DNA of 59,554 nucleotides from an uncultured Pirellulaceae bacterium (GTDB lineage Bacteria; Planctomycetota; Planctomycetia; Pirellulales; Pirellulaceae). Below, piece by piece: positions 26,064 through 34,610 of the stretch (position 1 is the stretch's first letter; each line of letters starts with the position of its first letter). The stretch is from the NCBI GenBank assembly GCA_937967505.1, contig CALCJM010000046.1, positions 1 through 59,554 of the forward strand. The letters run 5' to 3'. The notes under the pieces were generated by a model, which was not told where the DNA came from, made no database searches, and was given only the letters and a program-made list of their open reading frames with translations. The position numbers and the translations under genes are program-made.

Positions 26064-27449
26064 ATGAATCATCGAAAAAATACTGACCTGATTTTGTTGG
26101 CGGCAGCCCGCCTTGTTGTTGTCGCTATCGTCTTGTTATTGGCGTTTTCTTTCAGCTCTACAGCGACTGCCGTGCAATTGACACCTACCAGCACTTTGCT
26201 GGAAAGAGATTTGGGTTCTGCGTGGGACCAAACGGCAGACGAAGAGCAACCGGTCGAATTCGAGAGTATGGATTTTCTGGACTCCGGCCAGCTACCGCAA
26301 TCTGTGGAACAGCTGCGTGCGATGCAGGTACGATTCAAGTCATTGGCGGAACAGGTCAAAGATGCGACAGTCAGCATCACGATGCGCTCAGGCCAGGGGA
26401 CAGGTGTGCTGGTATCCAGCGACGGAGTTATCTTGACAGCAGCCCACGTCATTGGCGGGCCTCGCCGAGGAGCGTTAATTACTTTTCGTGATGGCACCCG
26501 CGCCCATGCGGTGACCCTGGGTGTCGAATCAAGAAAAGACTCAGGCATGCTCAAGATTCTCAAGATGATCGAAGAGGAAGGTGAGGCCGGACAGGAAGAA
26601 CCGGGGCAGGAAGACATCGAAGAGGAGGCCGCCCCTGGTGAATTGCCCGCCCCCGGCGAGCAGCGTCCTAGTGAAGGTGAGGGCACCAGCGACGCTGACG
26701 ATACCGGTGACGATGGCGATGATTCGACCGGAGCAGGTCCAGATTCTGACAGCGGTGAGAAAGGCGCGGACGTGATCGAAAGAGCGTTTGCCAATACCGA
26801 CCTGCCATTTTTTTCGTACCTTGATGTGGGGCTGTCCAATCGGCTGAAAGATGGCCAGTGGGTGATGGCGGTCGGGCATCCGGGCGGTTGGGACAAGGAC
26901 CGCGGGATGGTGGTCCGGGTCGGTCGCATTATTAACCAGAGCGATACCTCGCTGCGATCGGACTGCACGCTGGTTGGGGGCGATTCAGGTGGCCCGCTGG
27001 TTGACATGGCAGGTAACTTGATCGCCATCCACAGCCGGATTGGTGGCAGAATTCAGGATAACATTCACGTTCCTATCGATGTTTTTTCGGACACGTGGGA
27101 CAAGCTGAGCAGTGGGTTCAAGATTGGAGAACGCGGGCGACTGGGGCTCTCGGTCAGTTCGGATTCGAATATCGTTTCCCGGTTGCAAAAGTATGGGCCC
27201 GCAGACAAGGCCGGCATTCAGGTCGGAGACATCATTGCGGAAGTTGGAACACGCAAGATTATCGACAAACCCAGCCTAGAGCGCTCATTGAAGGGGCGGT
27301 ATCCCTTCGAGAAACTGCCGGTCAAGGTAAAACGCGGTAGTCAGTTGATTGATGTTGAGGTGATGCTGGTGGACAACGAACTGCTCAACGCGATCAAACG
27401 CAGAGAGGAAAGCTTCAAGCCGCGTAAACAGAAAAGCAGTCGGCCGTGA
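26064..27449 (+). CDS. HtrA-like trypsin-fold serine protease with PDZ domain
   Basis: This is a periplasmic or exported quality-control-type protease. The 461-residue protein has a signal peptide or anchor (about 10-36), then a trypsin-like domain with His128 (LTAAHVIGG), Asp159 (SRKDSGMLK) and Ser308 (GGDSGGP): a complete triad. A PDZ domain follows (about 355-435). Between Asp159 and the second barrel is an acidic, Glu/Asp/Gly/Pro-rich insert (about 168-235) not found in typical DegP. The stop overlaps an open frame of the next gene, whose likely start is 153 nt downstream. The two genes form a probable operon. Confidence 0.87.
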   Translation: MNHRKNTDLILLAAARLVVVAIVLLLAFSFSSTATAVQLTPTSTLLERDLGSAWDQTADEEQPVEFESMDFLDSGQLPQSVEQLRAMQVRFKSLAEQVKDATVSITMRSGQGTGVLVSSDGVILTAAHVIGGPRRGALITFRDGTRAHAVTLGVESRKDSGMLKILKMIEEEGEAGQEEPGQEDIEEEAAPGELPAPGEQRPSEGEGTSDADDTGDDGDDSTGAGPDSDSGEKGADVIERAFANTDLPFFSYLDVGLSNRLKDGQWVMAVGHPGGWDKDRGMVVRVGRIINQSDTSLRSDCTLVGGDSGGPLVDMAGNLIAIHSRIGGRIQDNIHVPIDVFSDTWDKLSSGFKIGERGRLGLSVSSDSNIVSRLQKYGPADKAGIQVGDIIAEVGTRKIIDKPSLERSLKGRYPFEKLPVKVKRGSQLIDVEVMLVDNELLNAIKRREESFKPRKQKSSRP

Positions 27450-27601
27450 TGTTGTCCACAGCGTGTTATGCCGGCCGCACCTGCCCGCGCGTGACCGTGA
27501 ATCCGGTTTCTGTTGGTCCTCCGGATCGCCATAGCCATTGTCAATCACAAAAAACTGCGTTACGACCGACCTCTGCAAAACAAACGAAAAGCTTAACCGC
27601 C

Positions 27602-29092
27602 ATGAAATCTGCCATTCACAAATTTGATCCCTTTGTCGTTCTGTTCTTTGCCGGCGTCGTGTGTGTGTGGCTGACCACTTCGGGCGTTGCCCCTGCCCAA
27701 AGCCCGTGGGGCAGTCCATTGTTTCCACCGCTGGAACGCTCCGAGGCTGAAACCCTTGAGGACAGTTCGTTGGGAACGGCAATTGCCAGCCTTGATGGAC
27801 TGTCGGTGCCCAATGAGGAAGATGCACTGGACAAGTTTTCTAAGAGCGCATCGGGATTTGAAAAGATGTTCGATCCTATTTTGGAGGATGCGCGACAATC
27901 CTTGGTGAAAATTCGTTCTACTGGTGCCAGTCGCAGTCGCCGCGCGAAGAGGCGTCAGATCGCGTTGGGGACGGTGGTTTCAGGGAAGGGATGGGTGCTG
28001 ACCAAGGCCAGCGAACTCAAGGGGCAATTGTTTTGCGAAACATCAGCCGGCGAACTATTGGAAGCGAAAATACTGGGGTTGTCCCCCGAGTATGATCTGG
28101 CGCTGCTGCAGGTTCAGGAGCAAGCTCCAGAGCATGTTTGGCAGCCGGCCAGGTGGGCCGGCCCGGCCGCAGCCATTACCGGTGACTGGCTGGCGACGCC
28201 ATTGGACCACAAAGACGATGCCCATTTGGGGGTCGTTTCAGTTGATAGCCGGTTGATTCCTCCGGCCAAACCCTTCATTGGAATCAGGATGATCAATGCA
28301 AATCCGACGGGTGTCGAGATTACTGGTGTCCAAGCAAAATCACCAGCCAGCAAGAGTGGCTTGAGGGTTAACGATGTGATTTTGAGACTCAATGATGCGA
28401 TGGTCAAGGACATCGAACAGTTGCGTGAGCAACTGGAACAATCTGATGCAGGCGATGTGGTTACGTTGTCGGTCATCCGGAATGGCCAGCAACGCAAGGT
28501 GAAACTGGCGCTGGCAAACCGTGACAAAGTTAGTTCCGAAAATATGCGGAGCAACCAGCAGAATCGTATGGGGACCCGACTGAGTGGGCGGAGAAAGAAT
28601 TTTCCACTGGCATTCCAACATGACACTGCACTGCAAGCCAATGAGTGCGGCGGCCCAATCGTCAATATTGAGGGGGACGTGGTCGGGGTGAACGTGGCGC
28701 GGGCGGGACGCGTGGCAAGTTTGGCCATTCCCGCTCATCAAATCCTCGAAATCATCGAACAGTTGGGCTCAGGTGCCTATTCGCCCGAGATCGTTAACGC
28801 CAAACGGATTCGGGCGGTCGATCGAGAAATTAACGAATCAAAAGATTTTGCCGAACAGTTGAGCGTACAAATTGAGAATCTGCTGAAGAGCCAAGACGAT
28901 AGCCGGGAAGTGCTTCCCGGGTACGAAGCGGCCGTCGAGGAAATGGTCGCTGAACTGGATCAGCTGCGAAAGCGGATCGACGATCAGAGATCTGAACTGG
29001 ATGATTCTCGTCGAGAGGTAACCAGAATCAAGCGTTTGATCCGGGATCTGGAACGCGAACGCAAGCATCTGGAGACGGGCGTCAGGAACTAA
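27602..29092 (+). CDS. Degenerate HtrA-like protein with nested PDZ domain and coiled coil
   Basis: The 496-residue protein has a signal peptide (1-32) and an HtrA-like protease fold without its catalytic residues. The LTNAHVV block reads LTKASEL (His to Ser, 137), and the GNSGGP block reads NECGGP (Ser to Cys, 349). The Asp block, EYDLALL (165), is kept. A PDZ domain (about 226-303, with IGIRM and KSGLRVNDVILRLND) lies between the Asp and the former Ser, inside the protease fold rather than after it. The C-terminus (about 400-495) is a charged coiled coil. The ATG at 27602 is chosen for the signal peptide; the frame opens at 27446. It likely acts as a non-catalytic partner. Confidence 0.82.
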   Translation: MKSAIHKFDPFVVLFFAGVVCVWLTTSGVAPAQSPWGSPLFPPLERSEAETLEDSSLGTAIASLDGLSVPNEEDALDKFSKSASGFEKMFDPILEDARQSLVKIRSTGASRSRRAKRRQIALGTVVSGKGWVLTKASELKGQLFCETSAGELLEAKILGLSPEYDLALLQVQEQAPEHVWQPARWAGPAAAITGDWLATPLDHKDDAHLGVVSVDSRLIPPAKPFIGIRMINANPTGVEITGVQAKSPASKSGLRVNDVILRLNDAMVKDIEQLREQLEQSDAGDVVTLSVIRNGQQRKVKLALANRDKVSSENMRSNQQNRMGTRLSGRRKNFPLAFQHDTALQANECGGPIVNIEGDVVGVNVARAGRVASLAIPAHQILEIIEQLGSGAYSPEIVNAKRIRAVDREINESKDFAEQLSVQIENLLKSQDDSREVLPGYEAAVEEMVAELDQLRKRIDDQRSELDDSRREVTRIKRLIRDLERERKHLETGVRN

Positions 29093-29174
29093 GGTAGTGG
29101 CCTCCCGGGGTGACTGGTAACTGAAATGGGCTGTATTGCCCTGTAGGTTTCGGCCGATTCTCCTAATTTGGGAC

Positions 29175-29194
29175 GGTGCGCATCGGTGCGCATC
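29175..29194 (+). repeat. 10-nt tandem duplication
   Basis: GGTGCGCATC occurs twice in direct succession, about 55 nt upstream of the Xer recombinase start. No function is apparent. Confidence 0.5.
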
Positions 29195-29249
29195 GGGGGC
29201 GTTTCCATCTGGTCCCGCAACTGAAGTTTCATTCCGATAAAGAATTTCC

Positions 29250-30200
29250 ATGGCGATGAACCGACTGAAAAAGAGCCGCTTGGGGATGGCAGCGCCTCCG
29301 GGGGCAGCGGCGTCATCGCTGCGGTGGCACGAGTCCTTTGTGGAATACCTCCGCAGCGAGTGTCATTTGGCGGACAATACCGTGCGGGCCTACGGCCGGG
29401 ACATGGCCCATTTTCAGGCGTGGCTGGCCAACCGGGATCCGGTTAAGCTGTCTGTGTCGGAGCTGTCAGATTTTGTTTCGTATTTGTCGTCCCGTGGGCT
29501 GGCACCTGCCTCGATTGCCCGCGCGATTGTGGCGATCAAAATGTACTTTCGCTACCTTCAACTTGAGGGGGTGATTAAAGACAACAAGATCGAACTGCTG
29601 GGCAGCCAGAAACTGTGGCAACGCATTCCCGAGGTGCTCAGTCCACGGGAGATCGATCGCTTTCTCAAGGCACCGCGACGAATTGAGTATTACTACCTGC
29701 GGGACCGGGCGCTGTTGGAGATGCTGTATGCGACGGGCTGTCGCGCATCGGAGATTTCCAATCTGCGTTTGCGCGATGTGAACCTCAAACAGCGGTACTG
29801 CAAATGCCACGGGAAGGGAGATAAGCAGCGCATGGCACCATTGGGCGAGGCCGCCGTGGAAGCCGTCCAGGCTTACCTGCAACAACAGCGTCCTGCACTC
29901 GAGGCGAAGCGGCCGGCCGAAACGGATTGGTTGTTTCTTACCCGTTCCGGACGCCGGATGCGGCGCGAGGCGATCTGGGAACTGGTCAAAAAATACGCTT
30001 TGATTGCCGGTATTACACGTGATATCAGTCCGCATACGATGCGGCACAGCTTCGCCACGCATTTGCTGGCCGGTGGGGCGGATCTACGTCAGGTTCAGGA
30101 AATGTTGGGGCACGCCAGTATCGCCACAACGCAAATCTACACCCATGTCGATCAAACAAGGCTCAAAAAGGTGCACTCACAATTTCACCCGCGCGCCTAA
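29250..30200 (+). CDS. xerD: Tyrosine recombinase XerC/XerD
   Basis: This site-specific recombinase normally resolves chromosome dimers at dif. The 316-residue protein has an N-terminal core-binding domain (about 25-110) and a catalytic domain with Arg165 (ATGCRASEI), Lys189 (HGKGDKQR), His262 and Arg265 (SPHTMRHSFATHL), His288 (LGHASI) and Tyr297 (TQIYTHV). The complete set and typical length point to housekeeping XerC or XerD rather than a phage integrase, and there is no mobile element around it. Which of the two it is cannot be settled here. An ATG at 29286 is an alternative start. Confidence 0.9.
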   Translation: MAMNRLKKSRLGMAAPPGAAASSLRWHESFVEYLRSECHLADNTVRAYGRDMAHFQAWLANRDPVKLSVSELSDFVSYLSSRGLAPASIARAIVAIKMYFRYLQLEGVIKDNKIELLGSQKLWQRIPEVLSPREIDRFLKAPRRIEYYYLRDRALLEMLYATGCRASEISNLRLRDVNLKQRYCKCHGKGDKQRMAPLGEAAVEAVQAYLQQQRPALEAKRPAETDWLFLTRSGRRMRREAIWELVKKYALIAGITRDISPHTMRHSFATHLLAGGADLRQVQEMLGHASIATTQIYTHVDQTRLKKVHSQFHPRA

Positions 30201-30229
30201 TTTAAAACTGGCCGTTGGTTCGGTGGCCA

Positions 30230-31003
30230 TTAGTTGTTCAGGTACCAGGTGCCTTTTACGTTTTTGAATGAAATCGGTGCGGAATCAGTTTCAAACTGAA
30301 TTTTTCCTCCAGGTTTCTTTTGGGCTGATTCGTATTTGATGGATCGCAACGCGCTTAGCAGCCTGCCTCTCTTTTCGCCCTCAAATTTTTTCAGCCCGTC
30401 TTTAAACCGGGGGGACGCACTGAACGCCTTGTATTCTTTGGGGTGCAGAATCGCCTGGAAGACATTTGCAGAATCCTCATCCTCGACCGTTGCAATCATT
30501 TGGTCGATGCGTTCCTTAAAGCTGTCATTGATGGTTGGGCCGGGTTTCGCGACTGGTGCTGTTACCGATCGAACCTTTGCCGGTTGGGCTTGAGGGAAAA
30601 GAGCTTGCGCTCGACGCGCATTTGCCGGCCGTGCGTTTCTCGACCGTGTGTTTGCGCGCGGTGCACTCCCGCGCGGTGCTGGAGCAGTTTGCGAGACTAG
30701 GTCCATCTTCTTCAGCAAGTCAGATTTGACGGCTTCGTAAATGTCGGCGTTGCTCAGTCGGGAAAGTTCGATCGTAATTTCTTTTCCCTCGGCTGTCTTG
30801 AGAGCCACTTTCGATCGATCGATCACACCCATGAAACTTGCCTTGATGCTGTGATGCCCACTGGCATCTTGCCAGTCCCTGATTGGCCCAACAGCGGCAA
30901 CGGTGCCTCGGGAAGTGCTTTGACCCAATGTCGAATTGGGCAAATCAAGAACCACAGTGATAGAGAGGACAGCAAGAGCAAAATTCAAAAAACGATTTCG
31001 CAT
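30230..31003 (-). CDS. Secreted protein with SHD1 domain
   Basis: The 257-residue protein has a signal peptide (1-28, ending near TLGQS). An SHD1 (SLA1 homology 1) domain follows at about 41-95: IRDWQDASGHHSIKASFMG, then ITIELSRLSNADIYEAV. SHD1 is a small SH3-like fold that in yeast Sla1 binds cargo motifs; in planctomycetes it is common in exported proteins of unknown role. Next comes an Ala/Arg/Pro-rich linker (about 105-145) and a helical C-terminus. The ATG at 31003 has a GGAG a few bases upstream. It is convergent with xerD. Confidence 0.75.
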   Translation of the reverse strand: MRNRFLNFALAVLSITVVLDLPNSTLGQSTSRGTVAAVGPIRDWQDASGHHSIKASFMGVIDRSKVALKTAEGKEITIELSRLSNADIYEAVKSDLLKKMDLVSQTAPAPRGSAPRANTRSRNARPANARRAQALFPQAQPAKVRSVTAPVAKPGPTINDSFKERIDQMIATVEDEDSANVFQAILHPKEYKAFSASPRFKDGLKKFEGEKRGRLLSALRSIKYESAQKKPGGKIQFETDSAPISFKNVKGTWYLNN

Positions 31004-31107
31004 GACAGACACTCCGTAAGGGGAAACGTGCGCATTTATCATCGGGCAGTTTGCGTTGGTTTGCAAGTCAATAACCCGACGGGCGATGATGACTGGCATC
31101 GAGGCAA

Positions 31108-32181
31108 TTATTTGTTTCGCAGAATCAGGACGGTCTGACGCGTGTGGTGCAGCGGAATGATCTGCTCAATCGTGAAGAACCGGCCCCAAACCTGCCTGAG
31201 AAAGTTGTTGGAGTGGAAGACCTGGGCGCGATAGGGCCCGGACTGACAGAACCGGTACACCGTTTTGGTGTCCGGCATATCGCCCATCAAGGTGTCGGCG
31301 AAATTTTCGTCCACTTTCATGATCGACTGAACCAGTCGGTTGGTTTTGTCGTTGACCGATTTTCGGATTGCTTTCCACGTGTCCTCATTATGGACCGTGA
31401 TGTAGGCGATGCCGTCATCGGAAAGGATCCTTCGTAGTTCGGCCAGCCAACAGGTCTCAAATGTATCGATGTGCGTGAAGACAGAAAATGCAGAAATGAT
31501 ATCGACAGAGTTGTCGCGCATCGGCAATGACGGAATGCAATGGTTGAACACCGGTTTGACCGTGTGCGGCATAAATTCATACAGCCAGCGAATATGGCGT
31601 CGGTTGATGTCGCTGCCCCAGATTTCCGGAATGTCTGACTGGGCTGCAAAATGTCGAATGACGCGTCCACTGGCACAACCAAAGTCAAATACCGAGCGGG
31701 CATTCACGTTATAGCGTTTGGCCGCCTTGCAAATTTTCAGGTAGTCTTCCAGTCCGCTCAACCAGTATTGGCCATCGTGGCCCGGCATGTATCCCTCGCG
31801 ATCTTCCGGGCAAGGAATCGGCCACGAGTCCTTTGCAATCATTTCCTGTAAGGTTCGGTCCTCAAGTAATGGCTCGATAGTGGCCAGTCGTTTTTGATTT
31901 GAGAACTGATCGGCGGCCAGTTTCGAGGGGGCCGGCAGGTTTTCAAATGGTTCGGTATCCAGAGTGTTACGCGAAACATCATCCTCCCAGGCAACCGGCC
32001 GACTGCCGTGCAACCGGTGGGTGATGATGCGGTGAATATCATCGGTATCAATCGGGGCGGGACGCCGGAACTTAAATGACGGCAATTTTCGCGTGTTTTT
32101 TTGAGGTGTTGACAATGTTGATGGACTCAAAAAAAAGAGGGTCGGGAACCGGCAACGGTGCGTCAGTGTGATTGTACGCAT
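31108..32181 (-). CDS. Class I SAM-dependent methyltransferase
   Basis: The catalytic part is a Rossmann methyltransferase: VFDFGCASGRVIRHF (motif I, SAM binding), EIWGSDINRRHI, IISAFSVFTHID and LRRILSDDGIAYITVH. The frame opens at 32361, but the first 60 residues there are Arg-rich and overlap a hairpin cluster. I take ATG 32181, which gives 357 residues; the true start may be further in. The substrate is unknown. The gene is downstream of prmC on the same strand, separated by 282 nt that hold only hairpins. Confidence 0.75.
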   Translation of the reverse strand: MRTITLTHRCRFPTLFFLSPSTLSTPQKNTRKLPSFKFRRPAPIDTDDIHRIITHRLHGSRPVAWEDDVSRNTLDTEPFENLPAPSKLAADQFSNQKRLATIEPLLEDRTLQEMIAKDSWPIPCPEDREGYMPGHDGQYWLSGLEDYLKICKAAKRYNVNARSVFDFGCASGRVIRHFAAQSDIPEIWGSDINRRHIRWLYEFMPHTVKPVFNHCIPSLPMRDNSVDIISAFSVFTHIDTFETCWLAELRRILSDDGIAYITVHNEDTWKAIRKSVNDKTNRLVQSIMKVDENFADTLMGDMPDTKTVYRFCQSGPYRAQVFHSNNFLRQVWGRFFTIEQIIPLHHTRQTVLILRNK

Positions 32182-32351
32182 CTGTACGAATCTTGCGAAT
32201 CGTGTTTCACGACCGGACAAGTGGTCGGTGGTGATCGGTGGTAGGCCGTCCGATACCAACAGAATGGCTGTGGGGCGTCTTCGATATTGTCGTCGCAAAG
32301 TGCGCCGCATGCTGGGGATAACCGGAACAAAGAGCCTAATTCCGGGGGGCG

Positions 32352-32442
32352 TTACGAACAATCGTTGTGTTCGTAATAATCCACAGGATTCCCGTTGCGA
32401 TTCGGGAATGCCGTCCCGGGCGGTGCCTCTTCCGGGAAGAGG
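32352..32442 (-). terminator. Three stacked hairpins after prmC
   Basis: TTACGAAC (32352-32359) pairs with GTTCGTAA (32369-32376), ATTCCCG (32388-32394) with CGGGAAT (32403-32409), and CCTCTTC (32426-32432) with GAAGAGG (32436-32442). They lie just downstream of the prmC stop. None has a T-run, so this may be Rho-assisted termination or a processed 3' end. Confidence 0.4.
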
Positions 32443-32463
32443 TCATGGAGGCGACCGTTGCCC

Positions 32464-33429
32464 TTAGAATGGCTTGCCAGCAACGATGACGCGCCGGTGG
32501 CCGGCAAAATCCTTGATCGTTTCGAGCAGGTCCAATGGCGATTTTTCGATGATTTCTAGGCACTGGTCAAAAACGGCCGGGCTGTTTTCGAAAATCAAGC
32601 GACCACCGGGCAGCAGCAAATCGACCGATTGGTCCACCAGACGCTGGATCAGTTCGGGCCCCTGTTCACCACCAAAAAGAGCCAGTTCGGGTTCATATTT
32701 GAGTACGGTTTCCTCCACCGTATCAATTTCGCTCCGGCCAATGTAGGGCGGGTTGCTGACGATCAAATGAACCGGTCGGCTACCGGCGGGCAACGCCGCA
32801 AGAAGATCCCCCGTAAAGAAACGGACCCGATCGGTGACTTCGTGGTGGACGGCATTGGTTCTGGCTACCTCGAGGGCATCGGGCGAAACATCTGTGGCAG
32901 CAACCACCGATGATTCGATGTGCTTTGCAAGAGTGATGGCAACACATCCACTGCCGGTACCTACGTCGATGATGCGGATGGGAGATGGTGAGCCCTCTCC
33001 TGATGAATCTGGGGATTGTGAATCTACTGATTGTGGTCCGTCTGATTGTGGGTTTGCCGGAGAGAAATCTTCTTTGATTGATTGGGCCGCTTCAATGGCG
33101 GCCACGACGATGTGTTCGGTCTCCGGACGCGGGATCAGAACGCTGGGCGTGACATTAAATTTGAGGGAATAGAACTCTTTGTGGCCGACAATGTAAGCTA
33201 CCGGTTCGCCAGCGGCGCGTCGCTTCACCCAGGCACGGTACTCTGTCAAAGTTTCCGCAGGCGGTACTTCTTCGAACCGGGTGTAAAGCTGTATCCGTTG
33301 GCACTGGAGCGCTTCGGCCAGCAGGATTTCTGCGTCCAGACGCGCACTGTCGGAACCGGCAGCGTCAAAAAATTCTTTCGTCCAGTCCAGCAGACGTTTG
33401 AGTGTCCATAATTCGGTGGCTTCAGCCAT
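32464..33429 (-). CDS. prmC: Release factor glutamine methyltransferase PrmC (HemK)
   Basis: PrmC methylates the Gln of the GGQ motif in peptide-chain release factors. The 321-residue protein has the family N-terminal helical domain (ARLDAEILLAEAL), LIPRPETE, the SAM motif DVGTGSG (155-161) and the catalytic NPPY (226-229). A 30-residue Ser/Pro/Asp/Gln insert (121-150), encoded by a 15-nt tandem repeat, separates the two domains. The release factor gene, often adjacent, is not here; prmC lies 127 nt downstream of the ExbD gene. Confidence 0.93.
   Translation of the reverse strand: MAEATELWTLKRLLDWTKEFFDAAGSDSARLDAEILLAEALQCQRIQLYTRFEEVPPAETLTEYRAWVKRRAAGEPVAYIVGHKEFYSLKFNVTPSVLIPRPETEHIVVAAIEAAQSIKEDFSPANPQSDGPQSVDSQSPDSSGEGSPSPIRIIDVGTGSGCVAITLAKHIESSVVAATDVSPDALEVARTNAVHHEVTDRVRFFTGDLLAALPAGSRPVHLIVSNPPYIGRSEIDTVEETVLKYEPELALFGGEQGPELIQRLVDQSVDLLLPGGRLIFENSPAVFDQCLEIIEKSPLDLLETIKDFAGHRRVIVAGKPF
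33014..33058. repeat. 15-nt tandem repeat within prmC
   Basis: GATTGTG recurs at 33014, 33029 and 33044, giving three 15-nt units that differ in their second half. They encode five-residue repeats of the type x-Pro/Ser-Gln-Ser-x in the interdomain insert of PrmC. The repeat is in frame, so it can vary in copy number without breaking the gene. Confidence 0.6.
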
Positions 33430-33555
33430 TGGTCGTCCATTGGTTTGGATTCAAGTCTGCCCGTAAAACCCTCACTGTAGCATTTGCATAAAAAGTGAAT
33501 AGGCGTGCTGGTGTCGCCGTGATGGCAATGCGCTGTTGGTACTCCCGCCGACGAC

Positions 33556-34059
33556 CTAGAGTTCACTCGTTTTGTTCTTGAATTTCATTTTTTGGATCAG
33601 TTTCTTGACTTTGCCACCGGAAACCTTGCCTGAAACAGCCTCAATTGCCCGAACGGTATATCCGTACCTCAGCCCGTAATCGATGTCGAATTCGACTTCT
33701 GTATCGTGGCCCGACTCCGGATCGCCTTCACCGGCGAGTTTTCGTTCAATGTAGTCGGTCAGATCCTGGTACAGTTCGGGATCGGGGCCGAAGGTCAGTG
33801 TTTCGATATCGTCATCGACCTGAATGCTGTTGATGATTCCTTCGGGCCCGGATCGCAACAAGACGCGGATCAGTTCCGGTGGTTCGGCATCGATTTCCGT
33901 CGCCGGACCGGAAGCCATTGGCATTTTGATGTTGAAATCACCTTCCTGAGCAACGACTTTGAAGGTCATAATGAAAAAGATCAGCAACTGAAAGACGATG
34001 TCAATCATGGCTGTCATGTTCAGCTGAATGGGTTCAGGTTCTTCGGTCTCAAGTTTCAT
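33556..34059 (-). CDS. ExbD/TolR-type biopolymer transport protein, copy 1
   Basis: The 167-residue protein has a short cytoplasmic N-terminus, one membrane span containing the proton-path Asp20 (NMTAMIDIVFQLLIFF) and a periplasmic domain. ExbD pairs with ExbB in a proton-driven motor that transmits force across the periplasm. It differs from copy 2 in the periplasmic part, which carries a longer acidic loop (GEGDPESGHD). It is 16 nt after copy 2, so the two are probably co-translated. Confidence 0.88.
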   Translation of the reverse strand: MKLETEEPEPIQLNMTAMIDIVFQLLIFFIMTFKVVAQEGDFNIKMPMASGPATEIDAEPPELIRVLLRSGPEGIINSIQVDDDIETLTFGPDPELYQDLTDYIERKLAGEGDPESGHDTEVEFDIDYGLRYGYTVRAIEAVSGKVSGGKVKKLIQKMKFKNKTSEL

Positions 34060-34075
34060 GGTGTTGGTGTGGCGA

Positions 34076-34522
34076 TTACTGGTTGATTTTTTCTTTGACG
34101 CGCAGGACGAAGTTTTCCATTTCGACGTCCTGGCATTTGGCGATCAGTTTTTGCACCAGACCGGTTGGCGTGTCTTCATGGGAGCGAATGATAACGGCGA
34201 TTTGGCTGACATCGATATCCTCGCGGCTGGCATTGCGAATTTCCTGATCTAGGATCGGGGTCATGATGTCAATTTGGGGGATGCGTTGGCCTTCAAAGAT
34301 AACATTTCCACCGGGTTCTAGGTTTAAAATCACCTGATAGTCCGGTCGACCTTCCGGTGGAATTGCCAGTTCGCTAACCGGTAACGTGATCTCTTCAGCG
34401 CGATCGACCTCTGAGAAATTAATCAGTAACATAAAGAACGCGATCAACTGAAATGTCATGTCGATCATCGGCGTCAAATCGCCTTCGAGAACTTTACTGG
34501 ATTTCGTTTTGTTTAACTTCAT
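34076..34522 (-). CDS. ExbD/TolR-type biopolymer transport protein, copy 2
   Basis: The 148-residue protein has a basic N-terminus, one membrane span with Asp21 (LTPMIDMTFQLIAFFML) and a periplasmic domain with the ExbD fold (YQVILNLEPGGNVIF). It lies between the ExbB-type gene and ExbD copy 1. Two different ExbD subunits for one pump protein is common in planctomycete loci and suggests a hetero-oligomeric periplasmic element. Confidence 0.88.
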   Translation of the reverse strand: MKLNKTKSSKVLEGDLTPMIDMTFQLIAFFMLLINFSEVDRAEEITLPVSELAIPPEGRPDYQVILNLEPGGNVIFEGQRIPQIDIMTPILDQEIRNASREDIDVSQIAVIIRSHEDTPTGLVQKLIAKCQDVEMENFVLRVKEKINQ

Positions 34523-34610
34523 GATGAATCGAACTGATGAGTGACTGAGTTCGGTGGAGTTTGGCAGGATGTATATCGGGGGACTGTGTTATGAAGCGAA
34601 GCGGTCGAGG

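Noticed and set aside
26069..27028. 319-residue open frame on the minus strand opposite the HtrA gene
   Set aside because: It is a shadow: Ser/Pro-rich, with no signal, start context or recognisable domain, and it exists because the acidic HtrA linker gives a long stop-free antisense frame. The plus-strand frame has a clear triad and PDZ domain.
29250..30200. Tyrosine recombinase as the integrase of a mobile element
   Set aside because: No attachment repeats, tRNA, transposase or phage genes lie around it, and its length and motif set fit housekeeping XerC or XerD.
32182..32361. 60-residue N-terminal extension of the methyltransferase
   Set aside because: The open frame continues to an ATG at 32361, but the extension is Arg-rich, overlaps the hairpin cluster after prmC and shows no methyltransferase feature.
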